Assembly: GCA_036924085.1 (NCBI GenBank)
Contig: JAVGWX010000008.1
Span: forward strand, 50,761,019 to 50,825,018
Length of the DNA: 64,000 bases
Direction of reading: 5' to 3'
Source: Ariolimax columbianus
Lineage: Eukaryota > Mollusca > Gastropoda > Stylommatophora > Arionidae
Shown in pieces: positions 41,076 through 56,265 of this stretch. Each line of letters starts with the position of its first letter. Position 1 is the stretch's first letter. Made by a program: the position numbers and the translations under genes. Under the pieces are notes generated by a model. The model was not told where the DNA came from, did no database searches, and worked only from the letters and a program-made list of their open reading frames with translations.

Positions 41076-44000
41076 ATGAAGTCTCTAAAACAACACACCC
41101 AGTGGTCTCTAATAACTCCAACAATGAAGTCTCTAAAACAACACACCCAGTGGTCTCTAATAACTCCAACAATGAAGTCTCTAAAACAACACACCCAGTG
41201 GTCTCTAATAACTCCAACAATGAAGTCTCTAAAACAACACACCCAGTGGTCTCTAATAACTCCAACAATGAAGTCTCTAAAACAACACACCCAGTGGTCT
41301 CTAATAACTCCAACAATGAAGTCTCTAAAACAACACACCCAGTGGTCTCTAATAACTCCAACAATGAAGTCTCTAAAACAACACACCCAGTGGTCTCTAA
41401 TAACTCCAACAATGAAGTCTCTAAAACAACACACCCAGTGGTCTCTAATAACTCCAACAATGAAGTCTCTAAAACAACACACCCAGTGGTCTCTAATAAC
41501 TCCAACAATGAAGTCTCTAAAACAACACACCCAGTGGTCTCTAATAACTCCAACAATGAAGTCTCTAAAACAACACACCCAGTGGTCTCTAATAACTCCA
41601 ACAATGAAGTCTCTAAAACAACACACCCAGTGGTCTCTAATAACTCCAACAATGAAGTCTCTAAAACAACACACCCAGTGGTCTCTAATAACTCCAACAA
41701 TGAAGTCTCTAAAACAACACACCCAGTGGTCTCTAATAACTCCAACAATGAAGTCTCTAAAACAACACACCCAGTGGTCTCTAATAACTCCAACAATGAA
41801 GTCTCTAAAACAACACACCCAGTGGTCTATAATAACTCCAACAATGAAGTCTCTAAAACAACACACCCAGTGGTCTCTAATAACTCCAACAATGAAGTCT
41901 CTAAAACAACACACCCAGTGGTCTATAATAACTCCAACAATGAAGTCTCTAATAACTCCAACAATGAAGTCTAATAACTCCAACAATGAAGTCTCTAATA
42001 ACTTCAACAATGAAGTCTCTAAAACAACACACCCAGTGGTTTCTAATAACTCCAACAATGAAGTCTCTAAAACAACACACCCAGTGGTCTCTAATAACTC
42101 CAACAATGAAGTCTCTAAAACAACACACCCAGTGGTCTCTAATAACTCCAACAATGAAGTCTCTAAAACAACACACCCAGTGGTCTCTAATAACTCCAAC
42201 AATGAAGTCTCTAAAACAACACACCCAGTGGTCTCTAATAACTCCAACAATGAAGTCTCTAAAACAACACACCCAGTGGTCTCTAATAACTCCAACAATG
42301 AAGTCTCTAAAACAACACACCCAGTGGTCTCTAATAACTCCAACAATGAAGTCTCTAAAACAACACACCCAGTGGTCTCTAATAACTCCAACAATGAAGT
42401 CTCTAAAACAACACACCCAGTGGTCTCTAATAACTCCAACAATGAAGTCTCTAAAACAACACACCCAGTGGTCTCTAATAACTCCAACAATGAAGTCTCT
42501 AAAACAACACACCCAGTGGTCTCTAATAACTCCAACAATGAAGTCTCTAAAACAACACACCCAGTGGTCTCTAATAACTCCAACAATGATGTCTCTAAAA
42601 CAACACACCCAGTGGTCTCTAATAACTCCAACAATGAAGTCTCTAAAACAACACACCCAGTGGTCTCTAATAACTCCAACAATGAAGTCTCTAAAACAAC
42701 ACACCCAGTGGTCTCTAATAACTCCAACAATGAAGTCTCTAAAACAACACACCCAGTGGTCTCTAATAACTCCAACAATGAAGTCTCTAAAACAACACAC
42801 CCAGTGGTCTCTAATAACTCCAACAATGAAGTCTCTAAAACAACACACCCAGTGGTCTCTAATAACTCCAACAATGAAGTCTCTAAAACAACACACCCAG
42901 TGGTCTCTAATAACTCCAACAATGAAGTCTCTAAAACAACACACCCAGTGGTCTCTAATAACTCCAACAATGAAGTCTCTAAAACAACACACCCAGTGGT
43001 CTCTAATAACTCCAACAATGAAGTCTCTAAAACAACACACCCAGTGGTCTCTAATAACTCCAACAATGAAGTCTCTAAAACAACACACCCAGTGGTCTCT
43101 AATAACTCCAACAATGAAGTCTCTAAAACAACACACCCAGTGGTCTCTAATAACTCCAACAATGAAGTCTCTAAAACAACACACCCAGTGGTCTCTAATA
43201 ACTCCAACAATGAAGTCTCTAAAACAACACACCCAGTGGTCTCTAATAACTCCAACAATGAAGTCTCTAAAACAACACACCCAGTGGTCTCTAATAACTC
43301 CAACAATGAAGTCTCTAAAACAACACACCCAGTGGTCTCTAATAACTCCAACAATGAAGTCTCTAAAACAACACACCCAGTGGTCTATAATAACTCCAAC
43401 AATGAAGTCTCTAAAACAACACACCCAGTGGTCTATAATAACTCCAACAATGAAGTCTCTAAAACAACACACCCAGTGGTCTATAATAACTCCAACAATG
43501 AAGTCTCTAAAACAACACACCCAGTGGTCTATAATAACTCCAACAATGAAGTCTCTAAAACAACACATCCAGTGGTCTCTAATAACTCCAACAATGAAGT
43601 CTCTAAAACAACACACCCAGTGGTCTCTAATAACTCCAACAATGAAGTCTCTAAAACAACACACCCAGTGGTCTCTAATAACTCCAACAATGAAGTCTCT
43701 AAAACAACACACCCAGTGGTCTATAATAACTCCAACAATGAAGTCTCTAAAACAACACACCCAGTGGTCTCTAATAACTCCAACAATGAAGTCTCTAAAA
43801 CAACACACCCAGTGGTCTCTAATAACTCCAACAATGAAGTCTCTAAAACAACACACCCAGTGGTCTCTAATAACTCCAACAATGAAGTCTCTAAAACAAC
43901 ACACCCAGTGGTCTCTAATAACTCCAACAATGAAGTCTCTAAAACAACACACCCAGTGGTCTCTAATAACTCCAACAATGAAGTCTCTAAAACAACACAC

Positions 44001-46019
44001 CCAGTGGTCTCTAATAACTCCAACAATGAAGTCTCTAAAACAACACACCCAGTGGTCTCTAATAACTCCAACAATGAAGTCTCTAAAACAACACACCCAG
44101 TGGTCTCTAATAACTCCAACAATGAAGTCTCTAAAACAACACACCCAGTGGTCTATAATAACTCCAACAATGAAGTCTCTAAAACAACACACCCAGTGGT
44201 CTATAATAACTCCAACAATGAAGTCTCTAAAACAACACACCCAGTGGTCTATAATAACTCCAACAATGAAGTCTCTAAAACAACACACCCAGTGGTCTAT
44301 AATAACTCCAACAATGAAGTCTCTAAAACAACACATCCAGTGGTCTCTAATAACTCCAACAATGAAGTCTCTAAAACAACACACCCAGTGGTCTCTAATA
44401 ACTCCAACAATGAAGTCTCTAAAACAACACACCCAGTGGTCTCTAATAACTCCAACAATGAAGTCTCTAAAACAACACACCCAGTGGTCTATAATAACTC
44501 CAACAATGAAGTCTCTAAAACAACACACCCAGTGGTCTCTAATAACTCCAACAATGAAGTCTCTAAAACAACACACCCAGTGGTCTCTAATAACTCCAAC
44601 AATGAAGTCTCTAAAACAACACACCCAGTGGTCTCTAATAACTCCAACAATGAAGTCTCTAAAACAACACACCCAGTGGTCTATAATAACTCCAACAATG
44701 AAGTCTCTAAAACAACACACCCAGTGGTCTATAATAACTCCAACAATGAAGTCTCTAAAACAACACACCCAGTGGTCTATAATAACTCCAACAATGAAGT
44801 CTCTAAAACAACACACCCAGTGGTCTATAATAACTCCAACAATGAAGTCTCTAAAACAACACATCCAGTGGTCTCTAATAACTCCAACAATGAAGTCTCT
44901 AAAACAACACACCCAGTGGTCTCTAATAACTCCAACAATGAAGTCTCTAAAACAACACACCCAGTGGTCTCTAATAACTCCAACAATGAAGTCTCTAAAA
45001 CAACACACCCAGTGGTCTATAATAACTCCAACAATGAAGTCTCTAAAACAACACACCCAGTGGTCTCTAATAACTCCAACAATGAAGTCTCTAAAACAAC
45101 ACACCCAGTGGTCTCTAATAACTCCAACAATGAAGTCTCTAAAACAACACACCCAGTGGTCTCTAATAACTCCAACAATGAAGTCTCTAAAACAACACAC
45201 CCAGTGGTCTCTAATAACTCCAACAATGAAGTCTCTAAAACAACACACCCAGTGGTCTCTAATAACTCCAACAATGAAGTCTCTAAAACAACACACCCAG
45301 TGGTCTATAATAACTCCAACAATGAAGTCTCTAAAACAACACACCCAGTGGTCTATAATAACTCCAACAATGAAGTCTCTAAAACAACATACACAGTGGT
45401 CTCTAATAACTCCAACAATGAAGTCTCTAAAACAACACACCCAGTGGTCTCTAATAACTCCAACAATGAAGTCTCTAAAACAACACACCCAGTGGTCTCT
45501 AATAACTCCAACAATGAAGTCTCTAAAACAACACACCCAGTGGTCTATAATAACTCCAACAATGAAGTCTCTAAAACAACACACCCAGTGGTCTCTAATA
45601 ACTCCAACAATGAAGTCTCTAAAACAACACACCCAGTGGTCTCTAATAACTCCAACAATGAAGTCTCTAAAACAACACACCCAGTGGTCTCTAATAACTC
45701 CAACAATGAAGTCTCTAAAACAACACACCCAGTGGTCTCTAATAACTCCAACAATGAAGTCTCTAAAACAACACACCCAGTGGTCTATAATAACTCCAAC
45801 AATGAAGTCTCTAAAACAACATACACAGTGGTCTCTAATAACTCCAACAATGAAGTCTCTAAAACAACACACCCAGTGGTCTATAATAACTCCAACAATG
45901 AAGTCTCTAAAACAACACACCCAGTGGTCTCTAATAACTCCAACAATGAAGTCTCTAAAACAACACACCCAGTGGTCTATAATAACTCCAACAATGAAGT
46001 CTCTAAAACAACATACACA
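41076..46019. repeat. 48-bp XY array, first block
   Basis: About 100 XY dimers. Runs of four consecutive dimers carrying TCTATAATAAC start near 43380, 44149 and 44677, spaced by 768 and 528 bp (16 and 11 dimers), showing intermediate-order duplication. Confidence 0.95.
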
Positions 46020-49000
46020 GTGGTCTCTAATAACTCCAACAATGAAGTCTCTAAAACAACACATCCAGTGGTCTCTAATAACTCCAACAATGAAGTCTCT
46101 AAAACAACACACCCAGTGGTCTCTAATAACTCCAACAATGAAGTCTCTAAAACAACACACCCAGTGGTCTCTAATAACTCCAACAATGAAGTCTCTAAAA
46201 CAACACACCCAGTGGTCTCTAATAACTCCAACAATGAAGTCTCTAAAACAACACACCCAGTGGTCTCTAATAACTCCAACAATGAAGTCTCTAAAACAAC
46301 ACACCCAGTGGTCTCTAATAACTCCAACAATGAAGTCTCTAAAACAACACACCCAGTGGTCTCTAATAACTCCAACAATGAAGTCTCTAAAACAACACAC
46401 CCAGTGGTCTCTAATAACTCCAACAATGAAGTCTCTAAAACAACACACCCAGTGGTCTCTAATAACTCCAACAATGAAGTCTCTAAAACAACACACCCAG
46501 TGGTCTCTAATAACTCCAACAATGAAGTCTCTAAAACAACACACCCAGTGGTCTATAATAACTCCAACAATGAAGTCTCTAAAACAACACACCCAGTGGT
46601 CTCTAATAACTCCAACAATGAAGTCTCTAAAACAACACACCCAGTGGTCTATAATAACTCCAACAATGAAGTCTCTAAAACAACACACCCAGTGGTCTCT
46701 AATAACTCCAACAATGAAGTCTCTAAAACAACACACCCAGTGGTCTCTAATAACTCCAACAATGAAGTCTCTAAAACAACACACACAGTGGTCTATAATA
46801 ACTCCAACAATGAAGTCTCTAAAACAACATACACAGTGGTCTATAATAACTCCAACAATGAAGTCTCTAAAACAACACACCCAGTGGTCTCTAATAACTC
46901 CAACAATGAAGTCTCTAAAACAACACACACAGTGGTCTATAATAACTCCAACAATGAAGTCTCTAAAACAACACACCCAGTGGTCTCTAATAACTCCAAC
47001 AATGAAGTCTCTAAAACAACACACCCAGTGGTCTCTAATAACTCCAACAATGAAGTCTCTAAAACAACACACCCAGTGGTCTCTAATAACTCCAACAATG
47101 AAGTCTCTAAAACAACACACCCAGTGGTCTATAATAACTCCAACAATGAAGTCTCTAAAACAACATACCCAGTGGTCTCTAATAACTCCAACAATGAAGT
47201 CTCTAAAACAACACACCCAGTGGTCTATAATAACTCCAACAATGAAGTCTCTAAAACAACACACCCAGTGGTCTCTAATAACTCCAACAATGAAGTCTCT
47301 AAAACAACACACCCAGTGGTCTATAATAACTCCAACAATGAAGTCTCTAAAACAACACACCCAGTGGTCTATAATAACTCCAACAATGAAGTCTCTAAAA
47401 CAACACACCCAGTGGTCTATAATAACTCCAACAATGAAGTCTCTAAAACAACACACCCAGTGGTCTCTAATAACTCCAACAATGAAGTCTCTAAAACAAC
47501 ACACCCAGTGGTCTCTAATAACTCCAACAATGAAGTCTCTAAAACAACACACCCAGTGGTCTATAATAACTCCAACAATGAAGTCTCTAAAACAACACAC
47601 CCAGTGGTCTATAATAACTCCAACAATGAAGTCTCTAAAACAACACACCCAGTGGTCTCTAATAACTCCAACAATGAAGTCTCTAATAACTCCAACAATG
47701 AAGTCTCTAAAACAACATACACAATAACATCTATAAAACTTTGAACCCTGTGGTCTCTAATAACTCCAACAATGAAGTCTCTAAAACAACACACCCAGTG
47801 GTCTATAATAACTCCAACAATGAAGTCTCTAAAACAACACACCCAGTGGTCTATAATAACTCCAACAATGAAGTCTCTAAAACAACACACCCAGTGGTCT
47901 ATAATAACTCCAACAATGAAGTCTCTAAAACAACACACCCAGTGGTCTCTAATAACTCCAACAATGAAGTCTCTAAAACAACACACCCAGTGGTCTCTAA
48001 TAACTCCAACAATGAAGTCTCTAAAACAACACACCCAGTGGTCTCTAATAACTCCAACAATGAAGTCTCTAAAACAACACACCCAGTGGTCTCTAATAAC
48101 TCCAACAATGAAGTCTCTAAAACAACACACCCAGTGGTCTCTAATAACTCCAACAATGAAGTCTCTAAAACAACACACCCAGTGGTCTCTAATAACTCCA
48201 ACAATGAAGTCTCTAAAACAACACACCCAGTGGTCTATAATAACTCCAACAATGAAGTCTCTAAAACAACACACCCAGTGGTCTATAATAACTCCAACAA
48301 TGAAGTCTCTAAAACAACACACCCAGTGGTCTCTAATAACTCCAACAATGAAGTCTCTAAAACAACACACCCAGTGGTCTCTAATAACTCCAACAATGAA
48401 GTCTCTAAAACAACACACCCAGTGGTCTCTAATAACTCCAACAATGAAGTCTCTAAAACAACATACACAGTGGTCTCTAATAACTCCAACAATGAAGTCT
48501 CTAAAACAACACACCCAGTGGTCTCTAATAACTCCAACAATGAAGTCTCTAAAACAACACACCCAGTGGTCTCTAATAACTCCAACAATGAAGTCTCTAA
48601 AACAACATACACAGTGGTCTCTAATAACTCCAACAATGAAGTCTCTAAAACAACACACCCAGTGGTCTCTAATAACTCCAACAATGAAGTCTCTAAAACA
48701 ACACACACAGTGGTCTCTAATAACTCCAACAATGAAGTCTCTAAAACAACACACCCAGTGGTCTCTAATAACTCCAACAATGAAGTCTCTAAAACAACAC
48801 ACCCAGTGGTCTCTAATAACTCCAACAATGAAGTCTCTAAAACAACACACCCAGTGGTCTCTAATAACTCCAACAATGAAGTCTCTAAAACAACACACCC
48901 AGTGGTCTCTAATAACTCCAACAATGAAGTCTCTAAAACAACACACCCAGTGGTCTATAATAACTCCAACAATGAAGTCTCTAAAACAACACACCCAGTG

Positions 49001-50261
49001 GTCTATAATAACTCCAACAATGAAGTCTCTAAAACAACACACCCAGTGGTCTCTAATAACTCCAACAATGAAGTCTCTAAAACAACATACACAATAACAT
49101 CTATAAAACTTTGAACCCTGTGGTCTCTAATAACTCCAACAATGAAGTCTCTAAAACAACACACCCAGTGGTCTCTAATAACTCCAACAATGAAGTCTCT
49201 AAAACAACACACCCAGTGGTCTCTAATAACTCCAACAATGAAGTCTCTAAAACAACACACCCAGTGGTCTATAATAACTCCAACAATGAAGTCTCTAAAA
49301 CAACACACCCAGTGGTCTATAATAACTCCAACAATGAAGTCTCTAAAACAACACACCCAGTGGTCTCTAATAACTCCAACAATGAAGTCTCTAAAACAAC
49401 ATACACAATAACATCTATAAAACTTTGAACCCTGTGGTCTCTAATAACTCCAACAATGAAGTCTCTAAAACAACACACCCTGTGGTCTCTAATAACTCCA
49501 ACAATGAAGTCTCTAAAACAACACACCCAGTGGTCTCTAATAACTCCAACAATGAAGTCTCTAAAACAACATACACAATAACATCTATAAAACTTTGAAC
49601 CCAGTGGTCTCTAATAACTCCAACAATGAAGTCTCTAAAACAACATACACAATAACATCTATAAAACTTTGAACCCAGTGGTCTCTAATAACTCCAACAA
49701 TGAAGTCTCTAAAACAACATACACAATAACATCTATAAAACTTTGAACCCAGTGGTCTCTAATAACTCCAACAATGAAGTCTCTAAAACAACATACACAA
49801 TAACATCTATAAAACTTTGAACCCTGTGGTCTCTAATAACTCCAACAATGAAGTCTCTAAAACAACACACCCAGTGGTCTCTAATAACTCCAACAATGAA
49901 GTCTCTAAAACAACACACCCAGTGGTCTATAATAACTCCAACAATGAAGTCTCTAAAACAACACACCCAGTGGTCTATAATAACTCCAACAATGAAGTCT
50001 CTAAAACAACACACCCAGTGGTCTCTAAAAACTCCAACAATGAAGTCTCTAAAACAACATACACAATAACATCTATAAAACTTTGAACCCTGTGGTCTCT
50101 AATAACTCCAACAATGAAGTCTCTAAAACAACACACCCTGTGGTCTCTAATAACTCCAACAATGAAGTCTCTAAAACAACACACCCAGTGGTCTCTAATA
50201 ACTCCAACAATGAAGTCTCTAAAACAACATACACAATAACATCTATAAAACTTTGAACCCA
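46020..50261. repeat. 4242-bp higher-order block, copy 1
   Basis: Mostly XY dimers with Z units in its right third. Landmarks (the ACATCC variant at 46061, the Z unit ending at 47739, the series of Z units at 49100-50250) recur 4242 bp later. Confidence 0.9.
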
Positions 50262-53200
50262 GTGGTCTCTAATAACTCCAACAATGAAGTCTCTAAAACA
50301 ACACATCCAGTGGTCTCTAATAACTCCAACAATGAAGTCTCTAAAACAACACACCCAGTGGTCTCTAATAACTCCAACAATGAAGTCTCTAAAACAACAC
50401 ACCCAGTGGTCTCTAATAACTCCAACAATGAAGTCTCTAAAACAACACACCCAGTGGTCTCTAATAACTCCAACAATGAAGTCTCTAAAACAACACACCC
50501 AGTGGTCTCTAATAACTCCAACAATGAAGTCTCTAAAACAACACACCCAGTGGTCTCTAATAACTCCAACAATGAAGTCTCTAAAACAACACACCCAGTG
50601 GTCTCTAATAACTCCAACAATGAAGTCTCTAAAACAACACACCCAGTGGTCTCTAATAACTCCAACAATGAAGTCTCTAAAACAACACACCCAGTGGTCT
50701 CTAATAACTCCAACAATGAAGTCTCTAAAACAACACACCCAGTGGTCTCTAATAACTCCAACAATGAAGTCTCTAAAACAACACACCCAGTGGTCTATAA
50801 TAACTCCAACAATGAAGTCTCTAAAACAACACACCCAGTGGTCTCTAATAACTCCAACAATGAAGTCTCTAAAACAACACACCCAGTGGTCTATAATAAC
50901 TCCAACAATGAAGTCTCTAAAACAACACACCCAGTGGTCTCTAATAACTCCAACAATGAAGTCTCTAAAACAACACACCCAGTGGTCTCTAATAACTCCA
51001 ACAATGAAGTCTCTAAAACAACACACACAGTGGTCTATAATAACTCCAACAATGAAGTCTCTAAAACAACATACACAGTGGTCTATAATAACTCCAACAA
51101 TGAAGTCTCTAAAACAACACACCCAGTGGTCTCTAATAACTCCAACAATGAAGTCTCTAAAACAACACACACAGTGGTCTATAATAACTCCAACAATGAA
51201 GTCTCTAAAACAACACACCCAGTGGTCTCTAATAACTCCAACAATGAAGTCTCTAAAACAACACACCCAGTGGTCTCTAATAACTCCAACAATGAAGTCT
51301 CTAAAACAACACACCCAGTGGTCTCTAATAACTCCAACAATGAAGTCTCTAAAACAACACACCCAGTGGTCTATAATAACTCCAACAATGAAGTCTCTAA
51401 AACAACATACCCAGTGGTCTCTAATAACTCCAACAATGAAGTCTCTAAAACAACACACCCAGTGGTCTATAATAACTCCAACAATGAAGTCTCTAAAACA
51501 ACACACCCAGTGGTCTCTAATAACTCCAACAATGAAGTCTCTAAAACAACACACCCAGTGGTCTATAATAACTCCAACAATGAAGTCTCTAAAACAACAC
51601 ACCCAGTGGTCTATAATAACTCCAACAATGAAGTCTCTAAAACAACACACCCAGTGGTCTATAATAACTCCAACAATGAAGTCTCTAAAACAACACACCC
51701 AGTGGTCTCTAATAACTCCAACAATGAAGTCTCTAAAACAACACACCCAGTGGTCTCTAATAACTCCAACAATGAAGTCTCTAAAACAACACACCCAGTG
51801 GTCTATAATAACTCCAACAATGAAGTCTCTAAAACAACACACCCAGTGGTCTATAATAACTCCAACAATGAAGTCTCTAAAACAACACACCCAGTGGTCT
51901 CTAATAACTCCAACAATGAAGTCTCTAATAACTCCAACAATGAAGTCTCTAAAACAACATACACAATAACATCTATAAAACTTTGAACCCTGTGGTCTCT
52001 AATAACTCCAACAATGAAGTCTCTAAAACAACACACCCAGTGGTCTATAATAACTCCAACAATGAAGTCTCTAAAACAACACACCCAGTGGTCTATAATA
52101 ACTCCAACAATGAAGTCTCTAAAACAACACACCCAGTGGTCTATAATAACTCCAACAATGAAGTCTCTAAAACAACACACCCAGTGGTCTCTAATAACTC
52201 CAACAATGAAGTCTCTAAAACAACACACCCAGTGGTCTCTAATAACTCCAACAATGAAGTCTCTAAAACAACACACCCAGTGGTCTCTAATAACTCCAAC
52301 AATGAAGTCTCTAAAACAACACACCCAGTGGTCTCTAATAACTCCAACAATGAAGTCTCTAAAACAACACACCCAGTGGTCTCTAATAACTCCAACAATG
52401 AAGTCTCTAAAACAACACACCCAGTGGTCTCTAATAACTCCAACAATGAAGTCTCTAAAACAACACACCCAGTGGTCTATAATAACTCCAACAATGAAGT
52501 CTCTAAAACAACACACCCAGTGGTCTATAATAACTCCAACAATGAAGTCTCTAAAACAACACACCCAGTGGTCTCTAATAACTCCAACAATGAAGTCTCT
52601 AAAACAACACACCCAGTGGTCTCTAATAACTCCAACAATGAAGTCTCTAAAACAACACACCCAGTGGTCTCTAATAACTCCAACAATGAAGTCTCTAAAA
52701 CAACATACACAGTGGTCTCTAATAACTCCAACAATGAAGTCTCTAAAACAACACACCCAGTGGTCTCTAATAACTCCAACAATGAAGTCTCTAAAACAAC
52801 ACACCCAGTGGTCTCTAATAACTCCAACAATGAAGTCTCTAAAACAACATACACAGTGGTCTCTAATAACTCCAACAATGAAGTCTCTAAAACAACACAC
52901 CCAGTGGTCTCTAATAACTCCAACAATGAAGTCTCTAAAACAACACACACAGTGGTCTCTAATAACTCCAACAATGAAGTCTCTAAAACAACACACCCAG
53001 TGGTCTCTAATAACTCCAACAATGAAGTCTCTAAAACAACACACCCAGTGGTCTCTAATAACTCCAACAATGAAGTCTCTAAAACAACACACCCAGTGGT
53101 CTCTAATAACTCCAACAATGAAGTCTCTAAAACAACACACCCAGTGGTCTCTAATAACTCCAACAATGAAGTCTCTAAAACAACACACCCAGTGGTCTAT

Positions 53201-54503
53201 AATAACTCCAACAATGAAGTCTCTAAAACAACACACCCAGTGGTCTATAATAACTCCAACAATGAAGTCTCTAAAACAACACACCCAGTGGTCTCTAATA
53301 ACTCCAACAATGAAGTCTCTAAAACAACATACACAATAACATCTATAAAACTTTGAACCCTGTGGTCTCTAATAACTCCAACAATGAAGTCTCTAAAACA
53401 ACACACCCAGTGGTCTCTAATAACTCCAACAATGAAGTCTCTAAAACAACACACCCAGTGGTCTCTAATAACTCCAACAATGAAGTCTCTAAAACAACAC
53501 ACCCAGTGGTCTATAATAACTCCAACAATGAAGTCTCTAAAACAACACACCCAGTGGTCTATAATAACTCCAACAATGAAGTCTCTAAAACAACACACCC
53601 AGTGGTCTCTAATAACTCCAACAATGAAGTCTCTAAAACAACATACACAATAACATCTATAAAACTTTGAACCCTGTGGTCTCTAATAACTCCAACAATG
53701 AAGTCTCTAAAACAACACACCCTGTGGTCTCTAATAACTCCAACAATGAAGTCTCTAAAACAACACACCCAGTGGTCTCTAATAACTCCAACAATGAAGT
53801 CTCTAAAACAACATACACAATAACATCTATAAAACTTTGAACCCAGTGGTCTCTAATAACTCCAACAATGAAGTCTCTAAAACAACATACACAATAACAT
53901 CTATAAAACTTTGAACCCAGTGGTCTCTAATAACTCCAACAATGAAGTCTCTAAAACAACATACACAATAACATCTATAAAACTTTGAACCCAGTGGTCT
54001 CTAATAACTCCAACAATGAAGTCTCTAAAACAACATACACAATAACATCTATAAAACTTTGAACCCTGTGGTCTCTAATAACTCCAACAATGAAGTCTCT
54101 AAAACAACACACCCAGTGGTCTCTAATAACTCCAACAATGAAGTCTCTAAAACAACACACCCAGTGGTCTATAATAACTCCAACAATGAAGTCTCTAAAA
54201 CAACACACCCAGTGGTCTATAATAACTCCAACAATGAAGTCTCTAAAACAACACACCCAGTGGTCTCTAAAAACTCCAACAATGAAGTCTCTAAAACAAC
54301 ATACACAATAACATCTATAAAACTTTGAACCCTGTGGTCTCTAATAACTCCAACAATGAAGTCTCTAAAACAACACACCCTGTGGTCTCTAATAACTCCA
54401 ACAATGAAGTCTCTAAAACAACACACCCAGTGGTCTCTAATAACTCCAACAATGAAGTCTCTAAAACAACATACACAATAACATCTATAAAACTTTGAAC
54501 CCA
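50262..54503. repeat. 4242-bp higher-order block, copy 2
   Basis: Directly follows copy 1. Every landmark I checked (ACATCC at 50303, Z at 51981, further Z units at 53335, 53640 and 54300) is at +4242 exactly, with the same variant series in between. Confidence 0.9.
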
Positions 54504-56265
54504 GTGGTCTCTAATAACTCCAACAATGAAGTCTCTAAAACAACACACCCAGTGGTCTCTAATAACTCCAACAATGAAGTCTCTAAAACAACACACACAA
54601 TAACATCTATAAAACTTTGAACCCAGTGGTCTCTAATAACTCCAACAATGAAGTCTCTAAAACAACACACACAATAACATCTATAAAACTTTGAACCCAG
54701 TGGTCTCTAATAACTCCAACAATGAAGTCTCTAAAACAACACACACAATAACATCTATAAAACTTTGAACCCTGTGGTCTCTAATAACTCCAACAATGAA
54801 GTCTCTAAAACAACACACACAATAACATCTATAAAACTTTGAACCCTGTGGTCTCTAATAACTCCAACAATGAAGTCTCTAAAACAACACACACAATAAC
54901 ATCTATAAAACTTTGAACCCTGTGGTCTCTAATAACTCCAACAATGAAGTCTCTAATAACTCCAACAATGAAGTCTCTAAAACAACACACACAATAACAT
55001 CTATAAAACTTTGAACCCTGTGGTCTCTAATAACTCCAACAATGAAGTCTCTAATAACTCCAACAATGAAGTCTCTAAAACAACACACACAATAACATCT
55101 ATAAAACTTTGAACCCTGTGGTCTCTAATAACTCCAACAATGAAGTCTCTAATAACTCCAACAATGAAGTCTCTAAAACAACACACACGATAACATCTAT
55201 AAAACTTTGAACCCTGTGGTCTCTAATAACTCCAACAATGAAGTCTCTAATAACTCCAACAATGAAGTCTCTAAAACAACACACACAATAACATCTATAA
55301 AACTTTGAACCCTGTGGTCTCTAATAACTCCAACAATGAAGTCTCTAATAACTCCAACAATGAAGTCTCTAAAACAACACACACAATAACATCTATAAAA
55401 CTTTGAACCCTGTGGTCTCTAATAACTCCAACAATGAAGTCTCTAATAACTCCAACAATGAAGTCTCTAAAACAACACACACAATAACATCTATAAAACT
55501 TTGAACCCTGTGGTCTCTAATAACTCCAACAATGAAGTCTCTAATAACTCCAACAATGAAGTCTCTAAAACAACACACACAATAACATCTATAAAACTTT
55601 GAACCCTGTGGTCTCTAATAACTCCAACAATGAAGTCTCTAATAACTCCAACAATGAAGTCTCTAAAACAACACACACAATAACATCTATAAAACTTTGA
55701 ACCCTGTGGTCTCTAATAACTCCAACAATGAAGTCTCTAAAACAACACACACAATAACATCTATAAAACTTTGAACCCTGTGGTCTCTAATAACTCCAAC
55801 AATGAAGTCTCTAATAACTCCAACAATGAAGTCTCTAAAACAACACACACAATAACATCTATAAAACTTTGAACCCTGTGGTCTCTAATAACTCCAACAA
55901 TGAAGTCTCTAATAACTCCAACAATGAAGTCTCTAAAACAACACACACAATAACATCTATAAAACTTTGAACCCTGTGGTCTCTAATAACTCCAACAATG
56001 AAGTCTCTAATAACTCCAACAATGAAGTCTCTAAAACAACACACACAATAACATCTATAAAACTTTGAACCCTGTGGTCTCTAAAAACTCCAACAATGAA
56101 GTCTCTAATAACTCCAACAATGAAGTCTCTAAAACAACACACACAATAACATCTATAAAACTTTGAACCCTGTGGTCTCTAATAACTCCAACAATGAAGT
56201 CTCTAATAACTCCAACAATGAAGTCTCTAAAACAACACACACAATAACATCTATAAAACTTTGAA
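54504..56265. repeat. 74/98-bp XZ and XXZ array
   Basis: XZ then homogeneous XXZ at a 98-bp period (for example 54903, 55001, 55099, 55197). One single XZ lies near 55710. Confidence 0.95.

Noticed and set aside
41052..49114. Giant proteins of about 2230, 1913, 1899 and 779 residues
   Set aside because: Open frames exist on both strands over the same DNA because the 48-bp unit is 16 codons without stops. Each ends at the 50-bp Z unit, and there is no upstream promoter or non-repeat domain.
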